A stretch of DNA of 64,000 nt, taken from assembly GCA_004154925.1 (NCBI GenBank), contig QJNS01000241.1, forward strand, positions 52,825 through 116,824, written 5' to 3'. Of this stretch, positions 22,946-36,202 are shown piece after piece (position 1 is the stretch's first letter; every line of letters begins with the position of its first letter). Below the pieces are notes generated by a model, which saw only the letters and a program-made list of their open reading frames with translations, did not search any database and was not told where the DNA came from. This DNA comes from Monosporascus cannonballus. Its lineage: Eukaryota > Ascomycota > Sordariomycetes > Xylariales. The position numbers and the translations under genes are program-made.

Positions 22946-25900
22946 TCAGTCGTCGCCGAAGGCGTACCCGGCCCCGCCCCCGCGTGGTAGCGGGCTCGCG
23001 GTGCCGCTGCCGGCCGCGCTGCTGGCCGTCGTGCCGGTGAAGTAGCCCTGGTCGATGCGGAAGATCCAGTCGAGCTTCTCGCGCTCGTTGCGCGCCGCGA
23101 ACAGCCACGTGTTGTCAGTCCCATAGACGGCGAACACGCCCGCCTGCAGGCGCTCGCTGAGGCCGGCGAGGCCCGGGCCATGCGCGTTGATCGACGAGGG
23201 GGAGGCCCCCCGGTTGCCCGCCCAGACGGGCGATACGAGGCTGCTGGTCGAGGAGGACGTCCTACGATGGTGTCCTGGCGGTCTCGCGCCGCCGTTCGCC
23301 CGCCCGCCCCGGGCGGCCCCGGCGTCATCCTGGTTGTCGTGCCCGTCTCCGTTGAACAGAGCGAGGATCTCCGGCTGGCTGTCGACGCGCGAGTTGCGCA
23401 GGCTGACGACGGCCACTTCGTCGCCGTCCGTGACGCTGTGGATGTGGAGGTAGGGTCGCCGCAGCTCAACGAACCTCTTGATCCACTTACTCGAATCGTT
23501 ACTAGGCACCAACAGGTAGCCTCCCTTAAGCACCTTCGGATTCTTCGGCACCCGGATGATGGTGGCAATGAGTCTCGGCGGCTCTGTCGCCTCTGGCGCG
23601 ATGCCGTCCTCTGGTGGCGTAGTGTTTTCTGGGCTGAGGATGCGGATCACTGGGTCTGGATGCCGGCGCCAAAGCTTGATGCACTTTTTCAAGATCAATG
23701 CTTCGCGCTCGTTGTACTCGGGTTCCTGTGGCTTTTCCTCGGGCTCTGGCGGCTCGGCGGGTTCTTGTTCTGGCTCCTCTTCTGTGGATTCCGGCTCTTT
23801 GGGCGTTGACGGCCGCGAACTCTCCGGGGTATCGTTCAGCAAGGCGCTGATGGAGTCTTCGTCGTCGTCACGTTGATTTGGTGCCGGCGACAAATCCTCT
23901 GAGGACTGGTCTTCCTCTTCGACGGGCTTGTTCTTCGGCTCCGGCAAACCGATCCTCTTCAAGTAGAGCTGAGCCGCACCGATCTCGGCAATGCGCGCCC
24001 TTTTTTTCCATGCCGCGATGTAATCGCTTATCAGCGAGACACCTCGGGGATGCCAGTTGTTCAAGTTCTCTTCGCCTTTCACATAGTCATGCTGACTGTC
24101 CATTCGCCACAAGTCTCCCACTCGCTTGATGGGCGCAGGTCGCATTTTTACGGTGAAAATTGCCGATGAAGAGTGCACAATCCTGACGTGCTGGAAAAGC
24201 GACTGGAGCATTGATGCTTGACGGATGTACGTCCTGCCAAGTATCTGGCAACAGATGTTCATCGAAAACTTCATTGGCGCGGCAAGGCTATTGGAATTAA
24301 CGTCCCAAGACAGAGTCATTTGAACCCTGTACTTGTCTGCAGTTGTGCGGTCCAGGAGAAGAGAGTTGTGCAAGCTTGAGTCCCACTGTCCCGATATCGT
24401 GGCGCTTCGCGTACCATTCGCATTTTGACGGAACGTCGGTTTCGTGCTAAGCCTTAGTGGTATATCAGGGCTCGGTGCACCCATGTCCGGAGTCTTGCCC
24501 GCGTGGTCGAGTAGCTGAATCTTGCCCACTCTTACGGACGTTATGTCCTCCCATGATAACGCATCACCGGAGCTGTGGGTAAGATTGATCGCTATCCGCC
24601 GCTGCAGGCCCTGGTGGAGTTGGAAGGTTCCGCCATCCAATTCACTTGTTTGCGTCACCTCCACAGGAACATAATCACCGTTCTCGTTGAGCTCGAGTAT
24701 CTGAACTCTAGCTAACATGTCATGTTTTTCTTCGGTGTGGAAGTGGGATTCGTTGATTCGGGCGCCTTTCGTCTTGTTCTCGGCTCCTGGTATAGAATCC
24801 CGCATCTCATCCCAACTTAGTAGTTTGTCGAGATGCATAGTAGAGACTTTGGCAAAAATCGCAACCCGGAGACTAACATCTATTGGTCCAAACAGTGGAA
24901 CGCTCATGCTATGAACGCTGTCAAAACGTATTGGCCCTTCGTCAAAGTCTTTAATCATTTGAGTGGTGGAAACACCATCCACACCAGGAATGAAGAGCTG
25001 AGCGTGGACGTCAGTCCCCTCACGTTCTGCAAAGCCAACCATATCGTGCATCACGACATTATACTTTAGCGTGCTCGACGGCGCTCTCGCGCTTGAGGGT
25101 TCCAAGGAAAGTTTCAAAATTCCAATCGCATGGGAAGTATAAGGTGACAGGACATCCAATGTGAAATCTTGCACCCGGCTATCAAAAACGGCCTTGAGAG
25201 GGACGTCGACCTCTCCGACCAGAGAATACTCAGGCATGCAAGCTTCGACGAAGGGGTTATCGAACTTGAAATGCTGGGAATATTCAGGCTGGTCGAGATA
25301 TTGATGCATTTGACGCATCTGCCTCACTCGATCATGCAGTTTATCCAGGCTCCACAGGTGTACGACCGAATTCTTGTAGTCGGCTACGCGGATTCCCACG
25401 CAGGGCTTCGGGGCCTCTTCGAGGGCAACATCGTCGCCTTCGGACACGTCATTGAGCACCATGTCGTAGGAGGAGCAACGAGTATGTCCGGCATCAACCA
25501 CAGTAAACTGGAACGAGACGCTTTCGCCAAGTTCTTGGCTCATGACCTGCGCCTCTTTCAAGGTCGCAGCATGCTGAAGAATTGCTTCGGCCATCTTGAC
25601 ATAGTGTCGGCTTCTCCAATGCCCAACAACTTTCTTGGCTATCTCGACCTCCTCTTCGGACAGCTTTGGCTTCGCCTTTGGCCGCTTGAGCGGATCCAGC
25701 TTCTCGATTTTCGCCTCAAATTCTTGTTTCTGGACCTCGAGCTGTTGCTGCATCTCGGCCTTGAGCTGGACGAGAGTCTCCTCCATCTTCTCTTTCTCCT
25801 TTTTGATTTCTTCCACCTCCACACTGGCTACCTCGGCGGATTTCAGTTGATCTTCGTACTCCTCTCTCCGCTTGTCCAGCTGTGACTGCATGGAGTCTCG

Positions 25901-28260
25901 AGCATCTCTCAGCCGATCATCAACTTCTCCCGCCCTGGGAGTAGAGGGCATGGTCAATGCTGTGTCGAGCGAGAAGTTATCGATGGTGCCGGCTGACATG
26001 TACTTCTCGCGAATAGGATAAGAAGTATTAGAATCTAGATCCTCTTCCCCTTCTCGCTCGTTGACACGCTCCGCGCGAGCCCGTTGGACATCTTCGAACA
26101 GGGCGTTTAGTTCCTCGTCTGTCAAGCTCTGAAGATTTTTGTCAGTGCCTAGAATCGCCCCAGCAGCTTCCCGCCGAGCAAATGACCAATCCGAGTCCCG
26201 TCCTCGATCTGCCGGTGAATCCGGCCGGCTCTCCCCGACCTCTGAGCCGGCTTTACTCATAGTTCTGTCGTGGCCGGGCCTCGGCGAGGTGGCAGTACGG
26301 TCCAGCTGATTTGCAGTAACAGACTGACGAAGGAGACTTTGCCGATGCTCATCCCGTTCTGCCCGGGCCTCCATAGGGTGATTAAACCTGAAAATGTGGA
26401 AGTCACCAAGGATGACTCGATATCCCGAATGCAATCTAGTAGTCTCAGATATTCGCTTCCCGTTGACCATGATCGAGGCGCCTTCGTTCGGCGTTACCGT
26501 AACAGTACCGTCCGGGCCATTGTCAAAATAGCAATGGTCGTGGAGAATGCGAGTTCCGTTTAGTCGGATGTTGGCCTGGTGCTCCGCATTGGAATCCACA
26601 TTCCCCACGGTGGTCCTACCGGGCTTGAGATTGTATACCAAGCATTCCGCGAGGAGAGGATCATCCGATAAGTTGACAAGATGGGGCATCTTCTTCGGCA
26701 TATGTAGGCCGACGAAGCCTTTCTCAATACTGATACCGAGCTCTTCAAGGGCGGCCTCACGTTCCTTGTGGATCTCCTCCGTCTTCTGCAGCTTTTCCTC
26801 CCACGTTTGGTTGAGGTCCGTCAATAGTTTCTCGCTCTGGCTGAGCTGTTCTGCGATCTCCGCTTTGGACACCTTCTTCACAGTGCCATCGGACGATGTG
26901 ATGCTGACGATCTGCTGTTCTAGGGGCGTCCCCTCGGCGTAGACTTCGTCAGGCGGAACACTACTAGAACCACCACCGCCAGCCGCACCACCGCCCAGCT
27001 TACTCCTTAGCAGAGCCAGCTCCTCTTTCAGCTCTCTAATCATGCGCGCGTTTGCATCTTCATTGACAACGGCGTGGTTCTTGATGCGCTTGGCGGAGTC
27101 GGCGTATCGAAGCGTACTGAGGGTTTCGTCAAAATTGATGTCCGCAGGGCTGATGGCTGCGATCATAGCCGTCATACTGTTGCCACCTAGCGAATCTTTC
27201 AGGAGCCATGTCAAAACACTGTCTCGATACGGAACTTGCCCAACTCCCTTCTTTTTCTTTCCCGTCCCCGTCGAGAGGTCAGCTAACGCCGCTATTACAC
27301 GGCCAAGCGTTGATAAGGATCTATTAATCTCGGCACCTTCCTTGAGTCGAGCACCAGTTGCACCCGTCGACGTCGCTCTTTCGGAACCAGCAAGATCCAC
27401 CAGGCTGATTTTGGCTTGCTTCTCCATCTCCATCTTGGTTTCGGCATCGTACTTCTTCTGAGTAAGCATAAGCGTGAAGACGGCATGACTCCGACTAGAT
27501 GTCTCGTTCATGTTCGTCGCGGCGACCGTCCTGGCCTTGTTGCCCTCGTCCATCAGGTTCTCGATTTCCTGGAAACTATTGACGACTAGTTTGGCCAGGT
27601 CTTCGACGTAGGGCCCGGTAGAGGGATGTTCTCGAACTTTCAGGTTGCCTTTCGTCGATGGATTCAGCAGATCCCGCACTCTTTCGTTGTAAATCTCAAG
27701 ATACGAAACTTCAACAGTGCACTTGGTGGTCTTATCCTCCTGCAGCTGCCCTATCCTCTTAAACATATCCTGGCAGATGTTTGGTATAATACCATGCTCC
27801 TTTCCGTACCCCATCATAGAATACGATTTTCCAGAACCGGTCTGGCCATAAGCAAAGATACAGTTATTATAACCCTGAAAAGCATTGTCCAAAAGAGGCT
27901 TTCCAAGATCGTTATGCAAGTTCTCTTGCCCAGCGTAATTGGGGGCGTTTTTGTCAAAAGACCAGTAAGATCTGTCAAAGGCAAAGGCTTTAACGGACGT
28001 ATCCTTAGCCCCTTTACCACCAGCGTGAGCAGCTTCGGGTGGCGGCGTCAGGATGGTCTGGTTGTCTTTCATCTCCACGATACATTTTGCCCCGCGATCG
28101 ATTTCTGCGCGACTAGTCAGCATATCCAACCTTTTGACATGGAGAATCATTCTGTATGGTCCTGGGGCTGCCGGGCGCCGAACTCGGGTAACCAACCTCT
28201 GCTATTGAAGGGCCGCACCCTCACCACCACCTTGATATTGCCACCGCCGGCGGGAGCCAT
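22946..28260 (-). CDS. uncA: Kinesin-3 motor (KIF1/Unc104/UncA type)
   Basis: Microtubule plus-end-directed motor carrying vesicles and early endosomes. Exon 1 is 28260-28197 (starts MAPAGGGNIKVVVRVRPF), a 92-nt intron has a GTTGGT donor and CTGAC branch point, and exon 2 (28104-22946) is a single 5.16-kb reading frame; 1,740 residues in all. The motor domain is residues 1-~370: P-loop GQTGSGKS 108-115, switch I SSRSHAVF 224-231, switch II DLAGSE 258-263. The lysine-rich K-loop GKKKKG (303-308) marks kinesin-3. Coiled coil follows, then an FHA domain at ~512-595 (LKPGRTTVG), the KIF1-type central region, and a C-terminal pleckstrin-homology domain at ~1585-1690 (LKGGYLLVPS...WIKRFVELR), the lipid-cargo binder. 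Domain order and length fit full-length fungal UncA/Neurospora NKIN2. Confidence 0.95.
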
Positions 28261-29659
28261 GGTGGGCGGCTAGAGTCGTATCCTTGCTATAGATTTCGGG
28301 TTGGGAGAAGAGTTGGGGAAAAGCAGCGCGGGTGGCAGCAATGCTAGCGGACCAGTGTTATGAAGTCGGGGTCCCTCGCGAACTCCTGACTGCTCTCTGG
28401 GGAAAGGGCTTGGGGGTAGTCGCAATTCGATCTCCCCTTCCGCGATGTGCGCTTAATAATTTCCAACGCATTACCACGAAACTCAACAACCCATTGTATC
28501 ATCGAAGAGGCGCTCCAGACGGCGAGATGCTAATCGGCGCAACGAGATGGCTCTTCGGTGTTCGTAGCGAGGCGAAATGGGGTTCGATAAGACTGGCGGG
28601 GAAGGCTACGCAAACCCGCCACGGCGCCGTCGTTTATGGTGGTCGCTTTCGAAGGTGACAGGGTCCACCCTGTCTATCTAAAGTCGCGCTTGCACAGGAA
28701 TATGGTACGGTAGTCGGGGTTGAGAAGGAAGCTGGTTGTTGTCTCGTTGTTGTCTCGGGGATGGGAGGAATTCGTGGGTATGTTGGTTTTCATCCCGGGA
28801 GTTGTCAACAAGAGCTGGTACTTCTAAAAGTACCTACCTGGGTAGGTTAGGTAGATTCCAGCTGATGCGGAGTTTGATTAATTGGATTTACGGGTGCAGT
28901 GCCATCAGCGCCTAGTGGCAGGCTCACGCTACACAACACCAACGCGGGCTGCGCGGTCGCGACTAACTTTGAAACTTTCAAGGGCGCCCCCACATACTTC
29001 CCCTTATGACCCCCCGCCAAGATCCCGACACGCTGCCGTTCACGTGTTATTGTCTCAGCCTAACAGCTGTTCATAGCAGTCTGCGGCCCGTATCGGGCTC
29101 AAGGTCAGGGGGGAGTTCTTGACCGGCAACGTCTTTGAAAGCCATTCTGAACACCTACACTACGCCCGGTATTCACATCATCTTCGTGTAATGGTAAAAT
29201 GTCCTTGTCTTCCAATATCAAAGCCTTTGATCACTTCCTTTCTATACTGGCTTAGACCTTTTCCAGTTCTTGTTACTACCGCCCTGTTTTACCCTTTGCA
29301 CATGACCTTTCATCAGTTCAAGCGATTCTACCTCGAGCGACGCCAACTACAATCCTTCTAGCATCGCAGTTCTGCATAGTAGCTTTCTATTTGTGCTGCG
29401 TGTCATGACCCCCAGCTGGTCCTTTCAACCCATCTTTTCTAATTTAACTAAATAGCTCATTACAGGTTTCCAGTGTCTTAAAGACGGGAATTGTTCAAGT
29501 GGGCAGAGTTGCGAAGTGGTGGAACATTTGAAAATTCTATGGCTACTAGGTAGTCGAAGATGCCAAACTAACGCCAAGGTGGGAAATATATCTACAGCTC
29601 TCTAAGGGGCGAATTATGTAACTGATCTTCAAGTCATGAAGATCCGGGTCGGGCCGGCG
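28261..29659. other. Kinesin promoter side and intergenic DNA
   Basis: 1.4 kb with no supportable gene. Small frames around 28332-28658 and 29119-29361 lack family resemblance. A short repeat of TACCTACCTGGGTAGGTTAGGTAG type lies near 28830-28853, a simple promoter-like repeat also seen near 11904-11921 and 60930-60945. Confidence 0.4.
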
Positions 29660-30110
29660 CTAAACCAGGGACAAAGAAAACATTTCACAGATCCGGTCGA
29701 GAGGCACCACCAGAGCATGGCCAGCAGGCTGCTGAATTCGTGGCCCGCGAAGAGCCGCTCGGCCGCCGCATCGCACGGGTCGTCCCCGTTGCAGGCCTTC
29801 GTAGGCGGCCTGCCGCTCCGGCTGGAGTTCGTACAGTATGAGGATCGATGTCTTCTTTCCCGATCAGGTTCTCAAACCCCGGGATTACCATGTGATAGCT
29901 ATGCTCGTAGTCGAAGACCATGTCGGTGACGTAATTAGAGTATAGTGTTCGGGCACCGTAAGCATCGATGAGCATGTTTGCCATACAGCAGCCGAAGGCC
30001 TCTCTGGTGGCCAGGGGTTCTGGCCATTTCTCTGCGCCGAACAGCCTGTTGACCCCGTCAGAAGCCCGCCGGAGGCCTTGTCCCTTGCAGGGCGGCGTAC
30101 GGCCGGCTTT
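29660..30110 (-). pseudogene. Fragment of an unrecognised gene, frameshifted
   Basis: From about 30110 the minus strand reads a strongly protein-like segment (NRLFGAEKWPEPLATREAF, YSNYVTDMVFDYEHSYHMV, IPGFENLIGKEDI). Past about 29850 the same frame turns into a low-quality Arg/Ala/Pro string. A protein-like sequence reappears in another frame at about 29790-29665 (DPCDAAAERLFAGHEFSSLL). No intron of normal size joins them and no start or upstream exon is evident. It looks like an internal gene fragment with at least one indel. Family not recognised. Confidence 0.4.
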
Positions 30111-30727
30111 GTGTTGTTCCCCCTTTTGCTTTAGGAGGTCGTCGGAGGGGCGAGAATGTGATCTGTTGGCCCTTCGAGTGAAGCTCACCCCGGAAATAAG
30201 GAGGAATTGAGCTGTCTTGTAATAGGCCCTCCGCAGAAGGCCTGCGAGCTGGTGAAATGCAATGAAAAGCAATATCGAACATGCGGCACGACGGCATCTA
30301 CTGACTCATCCCGGCCGTGCACCGGACCACCTTCCTCTCCCGGTTTTTGCCAGCCCCGACCTCCCTTAATATTTTAGCGCCCACCCTCCGTTTTGGCCTC
30401 AGGGCCGGATAACCGTTTTAGAGAAGACAGAACCGTGGAGGTCCCGGAACATCTGCTCGTCCTGCTCCAGCCGGTGCCGTATCTGCTTCCCTCTCTTTCC
30501 GCACCCTTCCCCCTCCTAACATGGGGCTTGCTAACGCCCCGGCCTTGTCGCCGGCGGCCTGTACAAAGAAGCAAACTAATACCAACAGATAATACCGATC
30601 CTAAAGCATGACGCCTTCGTCCGTAATCCTATTAATGCGATCCATAGGCGCATTAAGGACGTATTTTCCTAGTTATAAAATATCCGGCTTTCTTTCTTTA
30701 TTTATAATCCTCCGTTTGACATAATTC

Positions 30728-31039
30728 TGTGGGAATTAAGGGTGGGAATTCGGGGCACCATAGGTCTGATTAATTTATATTGTTGTTCTCGTTATGGGAG
30801 AAGTGTGGGTGTGGGAAGATGTCGAATCTAGAACGCCTTGGCTTGGCTAGTCTTCAGATTAGCGGTTATCGCTTTCTTTACCCCAATAGCCGTGTCTCTT
30901 GGCTACCACTGTTTTCCTGTGTATATAAAGAGGGCTTATTACCCTCACTTTTTATCTAGGACCTTCTAGAGGTCAGGTAACTTATCAATACACCCTCCTT
31001 TAGTTGTATACGCTTCCGTGTGTGATGCAGGGTCTTACA
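30728..31039 (+). mobile_element. Possible copia-like LTR remnant
   Basis: A 312-bp stretch starts TGTGGGAATT and ends GGTCTTACA, with a GTATATAAAG box at about 30920-30929, the expected internal layout of an LTR with promoter. The flanking 5-mers (AATTC and GAAGA) do not match, so it is not a clean solo LTR; it may be the 5' LTR of a truncated element whose remains lie to the right (see 31450-31525). The right boundary is judged only from the TG...CA rule. Confidence 0.3.
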
Positions 31040-31449
31040 GAAGATTAGGCCGTATAGATACAATTGGTAGGGGTGTCGCGCCTATACCCCCGTTGCTCCA
31101 GTGACTCCTAGCAACAAATTCCTTCAGCTACATACCATATACTAATAAATTCCTTTTAAAACCAACCGCGCGTATTTATAATGGATTAATGTTGCGAAAT
31201 TATTATAAAGCAAATAGTAGGGTTATAAAAAAGGATTTAGTAGCAATTCGAAAAAATTACGATTATTACGGCTGCATTATATATTATTACGGCAGAAAAC
31301 AAAAGACTAACAATTAATCGTATTAACAGCAATTAACTAAGTGCTTACAGCTGTATATATATTCCGTATATAGTTGAAAGATGTTATAGGGGACGAAGCT
31401 ATAATAACGATACAGTTATCGCTTTTATATATATAGCACTTTAACTGTA

Positions 31450-31525
31450 ACGAACCTGTCATACATCCACCTGGAGGTATAAGCAGTATCCGAAAAGGGT
31501 CTTGATTTGCAGGTAACAATAGGGC
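31450..31525 (+). pseudogene. Possible copia reverse-transcriptase relic
   Basis: The plus strand reads HPPGG then, after a one-base shift, YKQYPKRVLICR. This order resembles the copia-type reverse transcriptase segment in which a P-G-Y/F motif is followed by a short charged stretch and then a K-A-L-Y-G-L-K core. The downstream core is destroyed by stops. The match is short and from memory, so this is tentative. 31040-32062 otherwise holds AT-rich decayed DNA and a more GC-rich patch at about 31700-31870 that I cannot explain. Confidence 0.25.
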
Positions 31526-32062
31526 GAAGAATGATTCAGTATGTTCGTTAAGGAGATTTCAAGGTACTCTTCTCTTAATCAGAGAACGGTACAGTTACCT
31601 TTGGCTAAAAGCTTAGATTGATAGCTAAGGAGCGAAAAACTAAGTAAGTGGTTATTTACATAGGAAACCCAAACCTTATATATCCTTCTTATCCTTCATA
31701 TCTTTCATGGTTTCTGGGGATCTCGAGAGACCATGGTGTCTGTCGTCCACGAGTCTCCTGGTATCTTTGGAGATTGACAGAGACCCGAGGTTTATCCGAT
31801 GGAAAGTGGAGATCCCGAGCATTTCCAACTTCCTGGGCCTCCTTTGGGCCTAGTGGAGTCCCTTCTGAACGTAACATTAACTAAGAAAATAATAACTCTT
31901 TTAGATTTAAAACCTAAAATAGATATAAATGGTATATTATAGGTCTCTAGTGTATTTTGGGTACTGATATATATCTTGTTATTAACTTATTAGTTCTCGA
32001 AAAAGTTATCGATTAAACTCTAAATCTCGATACGTAAACGGTGTTAAAAGTTTCCGAACTGC

Positions 32063-32482
32063 TATAACGGCTAGGCAATTTAACTAACTATTAAACCTAA
32101 GTCGACGGGTTTATATTAGCAGGAGTATTATAGAATTTTAAGTAATATATATAATAACGTATTATATTTCGTAATATTAAAAACCGTTTAAAAAATAATA
32201 TTATAATATACGATTAATATTAATAAATATTATAAATTAATATTATTGAAATTATAGAAATAATAAGCATATATATTCTTATTTTAGCTTAAAATATTTA
32301 AACGGTTTAAACCTTTAAAACATTTAAGCTTTTTAAGTTTTTCGATTAGTTTAAGAAATTTGAAGTATTTAGCATTTTAAGATCTTTAAGCCCGTTATAT
32401 AATATTTTGGCTTGGGTCGGATTTAGCTTTTTTTTATGGCCCCGATCGTTTGTAGTAAAGCTAAGACCGTTAGGTTATAATA
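32063..32482 (-). repeat. LTR of the 14.8-kb gypsy element (left)
   Basis: Starts TATAACGGCTAGG and ends GGTTATAATA. It aligns over its full length with 46442-46860, most differences being C/T or G/A transitions. The first ~120 bp are shared with the LTRs at 35809, 47287, 49002 and 53899 (consensus start TGTGACGGCTAGG), so all belong to one LTR superfamily; the 3' half is distinct. Confidence 0.9.
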
Positions 32483-34612
32483 CGATTTCCCCTTTTTTAA
32501 AATTGTTGTTCTTAAAGATTAAAATATTCGTTTATTAACCTTAGTAAGTAATTTTTTTTATATTTATTATGTCGGATCGTATTAAAAAATATCGTTTTCG
32601 TAAATGTATTAACGTTTTGATTTTTTCGAAAAGTATTAATTGTTTTAGTTTTAAAATGACCGCTTATTTCTATTATAAAAAAGAAAGCGCGTAATATAAG
32701 ATTGTTCGAAGATCCTTAAAATATGCGTAATGTATTTACTATAGAGGGTCTTTATAATATTTTCGGTTTTTCTAAAGTTGAGCACTAAAGACTTTTGGAC
32801 GAAAAAATTATTTGGAATATAAGAAAAAGCAAGTTCGTAAAGCGTTACGGACCGCTGTTAATAAACTAGATCGTTTACAAAAACAAAAACGATTATTTCG
32901 TTATTGTAGTATCGAGATGTTTCGTTATAATATTAAAGATACGAAGACGATAAAAGAATTTGAATGTTTTAAAAAGGAACGAAAATAGCTAAAGGTTGTC
33001 GTTACAGCTACCACGTTAATATAGGTCACGTTTCTGACCGGCTGATCTGAAGTCGATGTTATTGATTGATCGACCGTTAATTGGGGTATTTTCGTTGTTG
33101 CTGGTAAAAGTTCTTTAGCAAACGTTAGGCGCCAATAAGGTTTTTAACGAGTTCCTAGATGTTCTCAGAATCCGAGTACTTTTTTTATTTAATTCGGCAC
33201 TGAATAAATCCGTTTTTTTTCGTATATCAAATATTTTCTTTATTTTGTATACCGTGTTATTTTTTATTTTTATATTGTTTTATGCTATATATATTTTGAT
33301 TGTATTTGCTATTAATTTAAATAAAAAATTTTGAAAAATGGGATAGAATTTGATTTTTAGTAAAAGTTTTAATTGGTAATTATTTTCTGATATTTTTTTA
33401 GCGATTTTATATAAACCGATATATTTGAAAGCGAAATTCCTATTAGGTTATTTGGTTTAAATATTAGTTATAACGAGGGAAATTATTTCCCTTTTTTAAA
33501 AATTGATTTTTTTAAATCTTTTTAAGTATAATATTGAGTTATTTGATTTTATACGAATTTTAGTTTTGTTTTTATTTTTGGTACAATTTTTGAGCTATTT
33601 GATATAAAGATTATTTTAATATTAATTAGATTATCGTTACGTATTTCTCTATAAAGTTTTAAGATAAAACTAAAATTTATATATAGAAGTGAGTTTGATG
33701 TTTTCGTAATAGCTGATGTTATAGGTTAATTAAATAATAAATAATCTTTTAACCTAATTATTTTATTCGTAATTAATATAATATTATAAGTGCGTTTTTA
33801 AAATTTAACTGATTCGTTTTGTTTATCCGTTCGTGTAAAATTTGTATATATTACATAGTTTGTGATTTAAATAGATTTGTATTATAAGGCTTTGTTAAAA
33901 CTTAAATGCGAACATTAATTTTTTGTTTAAAATAATTTTTATAGATAATCCATATATGCTAAAGATGTATTTGAAAAAAATGTATATTATTTGTTCGGCA
34001 TTCATATCTTTATAATATAATAGAAAATAGGAAAGTTTTATAAAGCGATTAACGATTACGAAAATGCTATCGTAATATACTTCTATAATGAGGTTTTCTG
34101 ATATAGGAAATTTGATAATAAAATTAAATGTAACTAAATATTATAGTTGCTTTGCGACTAGTAGTAGCTATAACTTTTCATATAGCTTATATCGTCGTGT
34201 TTTAGTCTTAGTATAAGTATTGTATTGCTGTATGATTTTCTGTACTGTTAATTTTATTTTAAAAAAGGAATATATATATTAAAGTCGTTCTAAGGTCTTG
34301 TAAATCTCTGAATGTTCGTGTAGTTGATGTTTATATATTTCTCGTATTAGGTTCTTTTGGTATCACTTTGAAACCTATATTTTGTTTAATTTTTGGTCCT
34401 TTGTAAAATTACCGTCATATTGCTAGATTTTTTAATATATATTGATGGGTATTACCTAGGTTGTCGCAATTTGTCGTAGGCATAAGTGTCTTTTTGCTGT
34501 GATATCAAAGATTATATGGTTAATTTTGAACAATTTTTTTCGAGATTTGGTTATTTGTTTAAGACGTCGACTTTGCCGTTTTTTAAGCCCTTTTTGTAAA
34601 TAATAATGAAGT

Positions 34613-34736
34613 TGTTACAGCACAGAAGAACAAGAGTCTAGCCATTACACCACTAAAAGTAGAACGTTGTTAGATCGAGCCCTGACCGCCTTGTTCTACC
34701 CTATATACCTACAAGGTACCACTTGAAATTGTGATA
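34613..34736 (-). mobile_element. 124-bp solo LTR-like insertion, copy 1
   Basis: A 124-bp unit inside the gypsy element, starting TGTTACAGCACAG and ending GTGATA, flanked by a perfect 5-bp duplication GAAGT (34608-34612 and 34737-34741). It is the reverse complement of the unit at 36203-36326 with about a dozen differences, nearly all transitions. The paralogous site in the other gypsy element (about 50101-50125) is uninterrupted. TG...CA-type ends and 5-bp TSD argue for a very short LTR. Confidence 0.75.
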
Positions 34737-35618
34737 GAAGTCGAAGTTTGTCAATTTTTTTGCGTATTTTAATTGTTATTTTACAAGTTTCTTAGTCGTG
34801 GTAAAACGGGTGAGATTTTGGTAGTTCGTATAAATTTTGACCCAGTGCAAATTTCCTTTTAGAATGTGCCTAAATTTTCAAAAAGCCATAATAATAGCTA
34901 TATATTTCTTATTTAGAATATCGTAATTAAGTTCTGCTTTTTTTAATTTATAGAAAAAAATGTAATAGGGTATAATTTGTCTTAATTATTTCGATATTTA
35001 ATTATTAGGTTTAACGCATAATTCGAAATATTGGTTTTTAATTTAATAAAGCGGTTTAGATCGTATATAATTAATATTAGCTCGTTAATAATTATTTTCT
35101 TGATTTTCTGAAACGCCTTTTCTTTTTCGAGTGTTTATTTGAACTTTTTTTGATAATATTTGTTAGGAATATAGTTATTTTGCTAAAGTTCTAAATAAAG
35201 TTTCTATAGTAATTAGTAAATCTAAGAAATATCTGTATCTTCTTAATTTTTATTAGCGTCTGTCGTTCTGTAATTATAACAATTTTTTTAAAATTTATCC
35301 TAATATATTCTAGGGTGATAATATATCTTAGATATTTTACTTTTTGTTTATAGAACTAATTTTTTTGCGTTAATAAATAACTTTGCGTTCTGTAAAGCTT
35401 AAAGAATTTTATAAACGTATCCTGCGTATGCGTTTTCATTTTCCGAAAAGATAAAAATGTTGTTAAAATAGTAAACGATAAAAATATCGAAGTATTTGTA
35501 TAGTATATAATTAATTATTTGTTAAAAGATTATTAGTACGTTCGTAAATTCTATTAATATAATCAAATATTGAAATAATCCGGATTTCGTTTTAAAGGTT
35601 ATTTTTATTCGTATTTTT

Positions 35619-35690
35619 CCTTAATTTTAACAAGATTATACCTATCTTTAAGATTAAGTGCTATAAATTATTTTGTTCCATAAAGTTGGT
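35619..35690 (-). pseudogene. Reverse-transcriptase relic of outer gypsy element
   Basis: The minus strand reads QLYGTK, a stop, FIALNLKDRYNLVKIKE, recognisably the gypsy RT palm segment (consensus pattern A/T-L-D-L-K-D-x-Y-N-x-I/V-x-I-K-E) with the motif Asp changed to Asn. Surrounding frames carry TAA/TAG stops every few codons. This fixes the element's orientation as minus. Confidence 0.7.
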
Positions 35691-35808
35691 TTTTTATTTT
35701 TGTAATTAGGATAATAGTATTCGATCTTTAATAGTGATATGGTTTAATTATTGATAATTAATTACAAGTCGTAATTTCTCGTTTTTTTAGGTACGAAAAA
35801 TATAGGAT

Positions 35809-36181
35809 TATGACGGCTAGGGGGTTTAACCAACTATTAAACCTTAGTCGTACGGGTTTATGTTGGCAGGAGTATCGTGGGAATCTGAGCAATAGATACA
35901 GTAATCGTGTCACGTCTCGTAATACCAAGGGTGCCTTGGGTAACGAATTGTTATTGCAAGCTGAAGCTATCTAAACTATGGAAATAATAAGCGTATATAT
36001 CCTTTCTGGATTGGATTGGATCTGCATTGGATCTTGACATTGCTACAGATCCAATGCTCTTGGATTCAGTTGGTTCTGTATGGATTTATTTAGATCTTGT
36101 TGCCAAGAGAGATCCAAATCACGTGACCCTTCTATGTGGGTCCGACCGTCTTTGAGGCCGACCTTGGGTTGGGTCGTAACA
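35809..36181 (-). mobile_element. Solo LTR, 373 bp, little RIP damage
   Basis: Starts TATGACGGCTAGG and ends GTCGTAACA; flanked by a perfect duplication AGGAT (35804-35808 and 36182-36186). It interrupts the pol region of the outer gypsy element just upstream, in the minus sense, of the RT relic. The paralogous site near 51165-51180 is empty. Unlike the surrounding DNA it has near-normal base composition. Its first ~120 bp match the other TGTGACGGCTAGG LTRs; the rest (with TGGATTGGATCTGCATTGG) is different from them, indicating another subfamily. Confidence 0.85.
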
Positions 36182-36202
36182 AGGATATTCTACTAGTAAT
36201 TT

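Noticed and set aside
28332..28658. 108-codon plus-strand frame upstream of the kinesin gene
   Set aside because: Overlaps the expected kinesin promoter/5' UTR and has no recognisable features.
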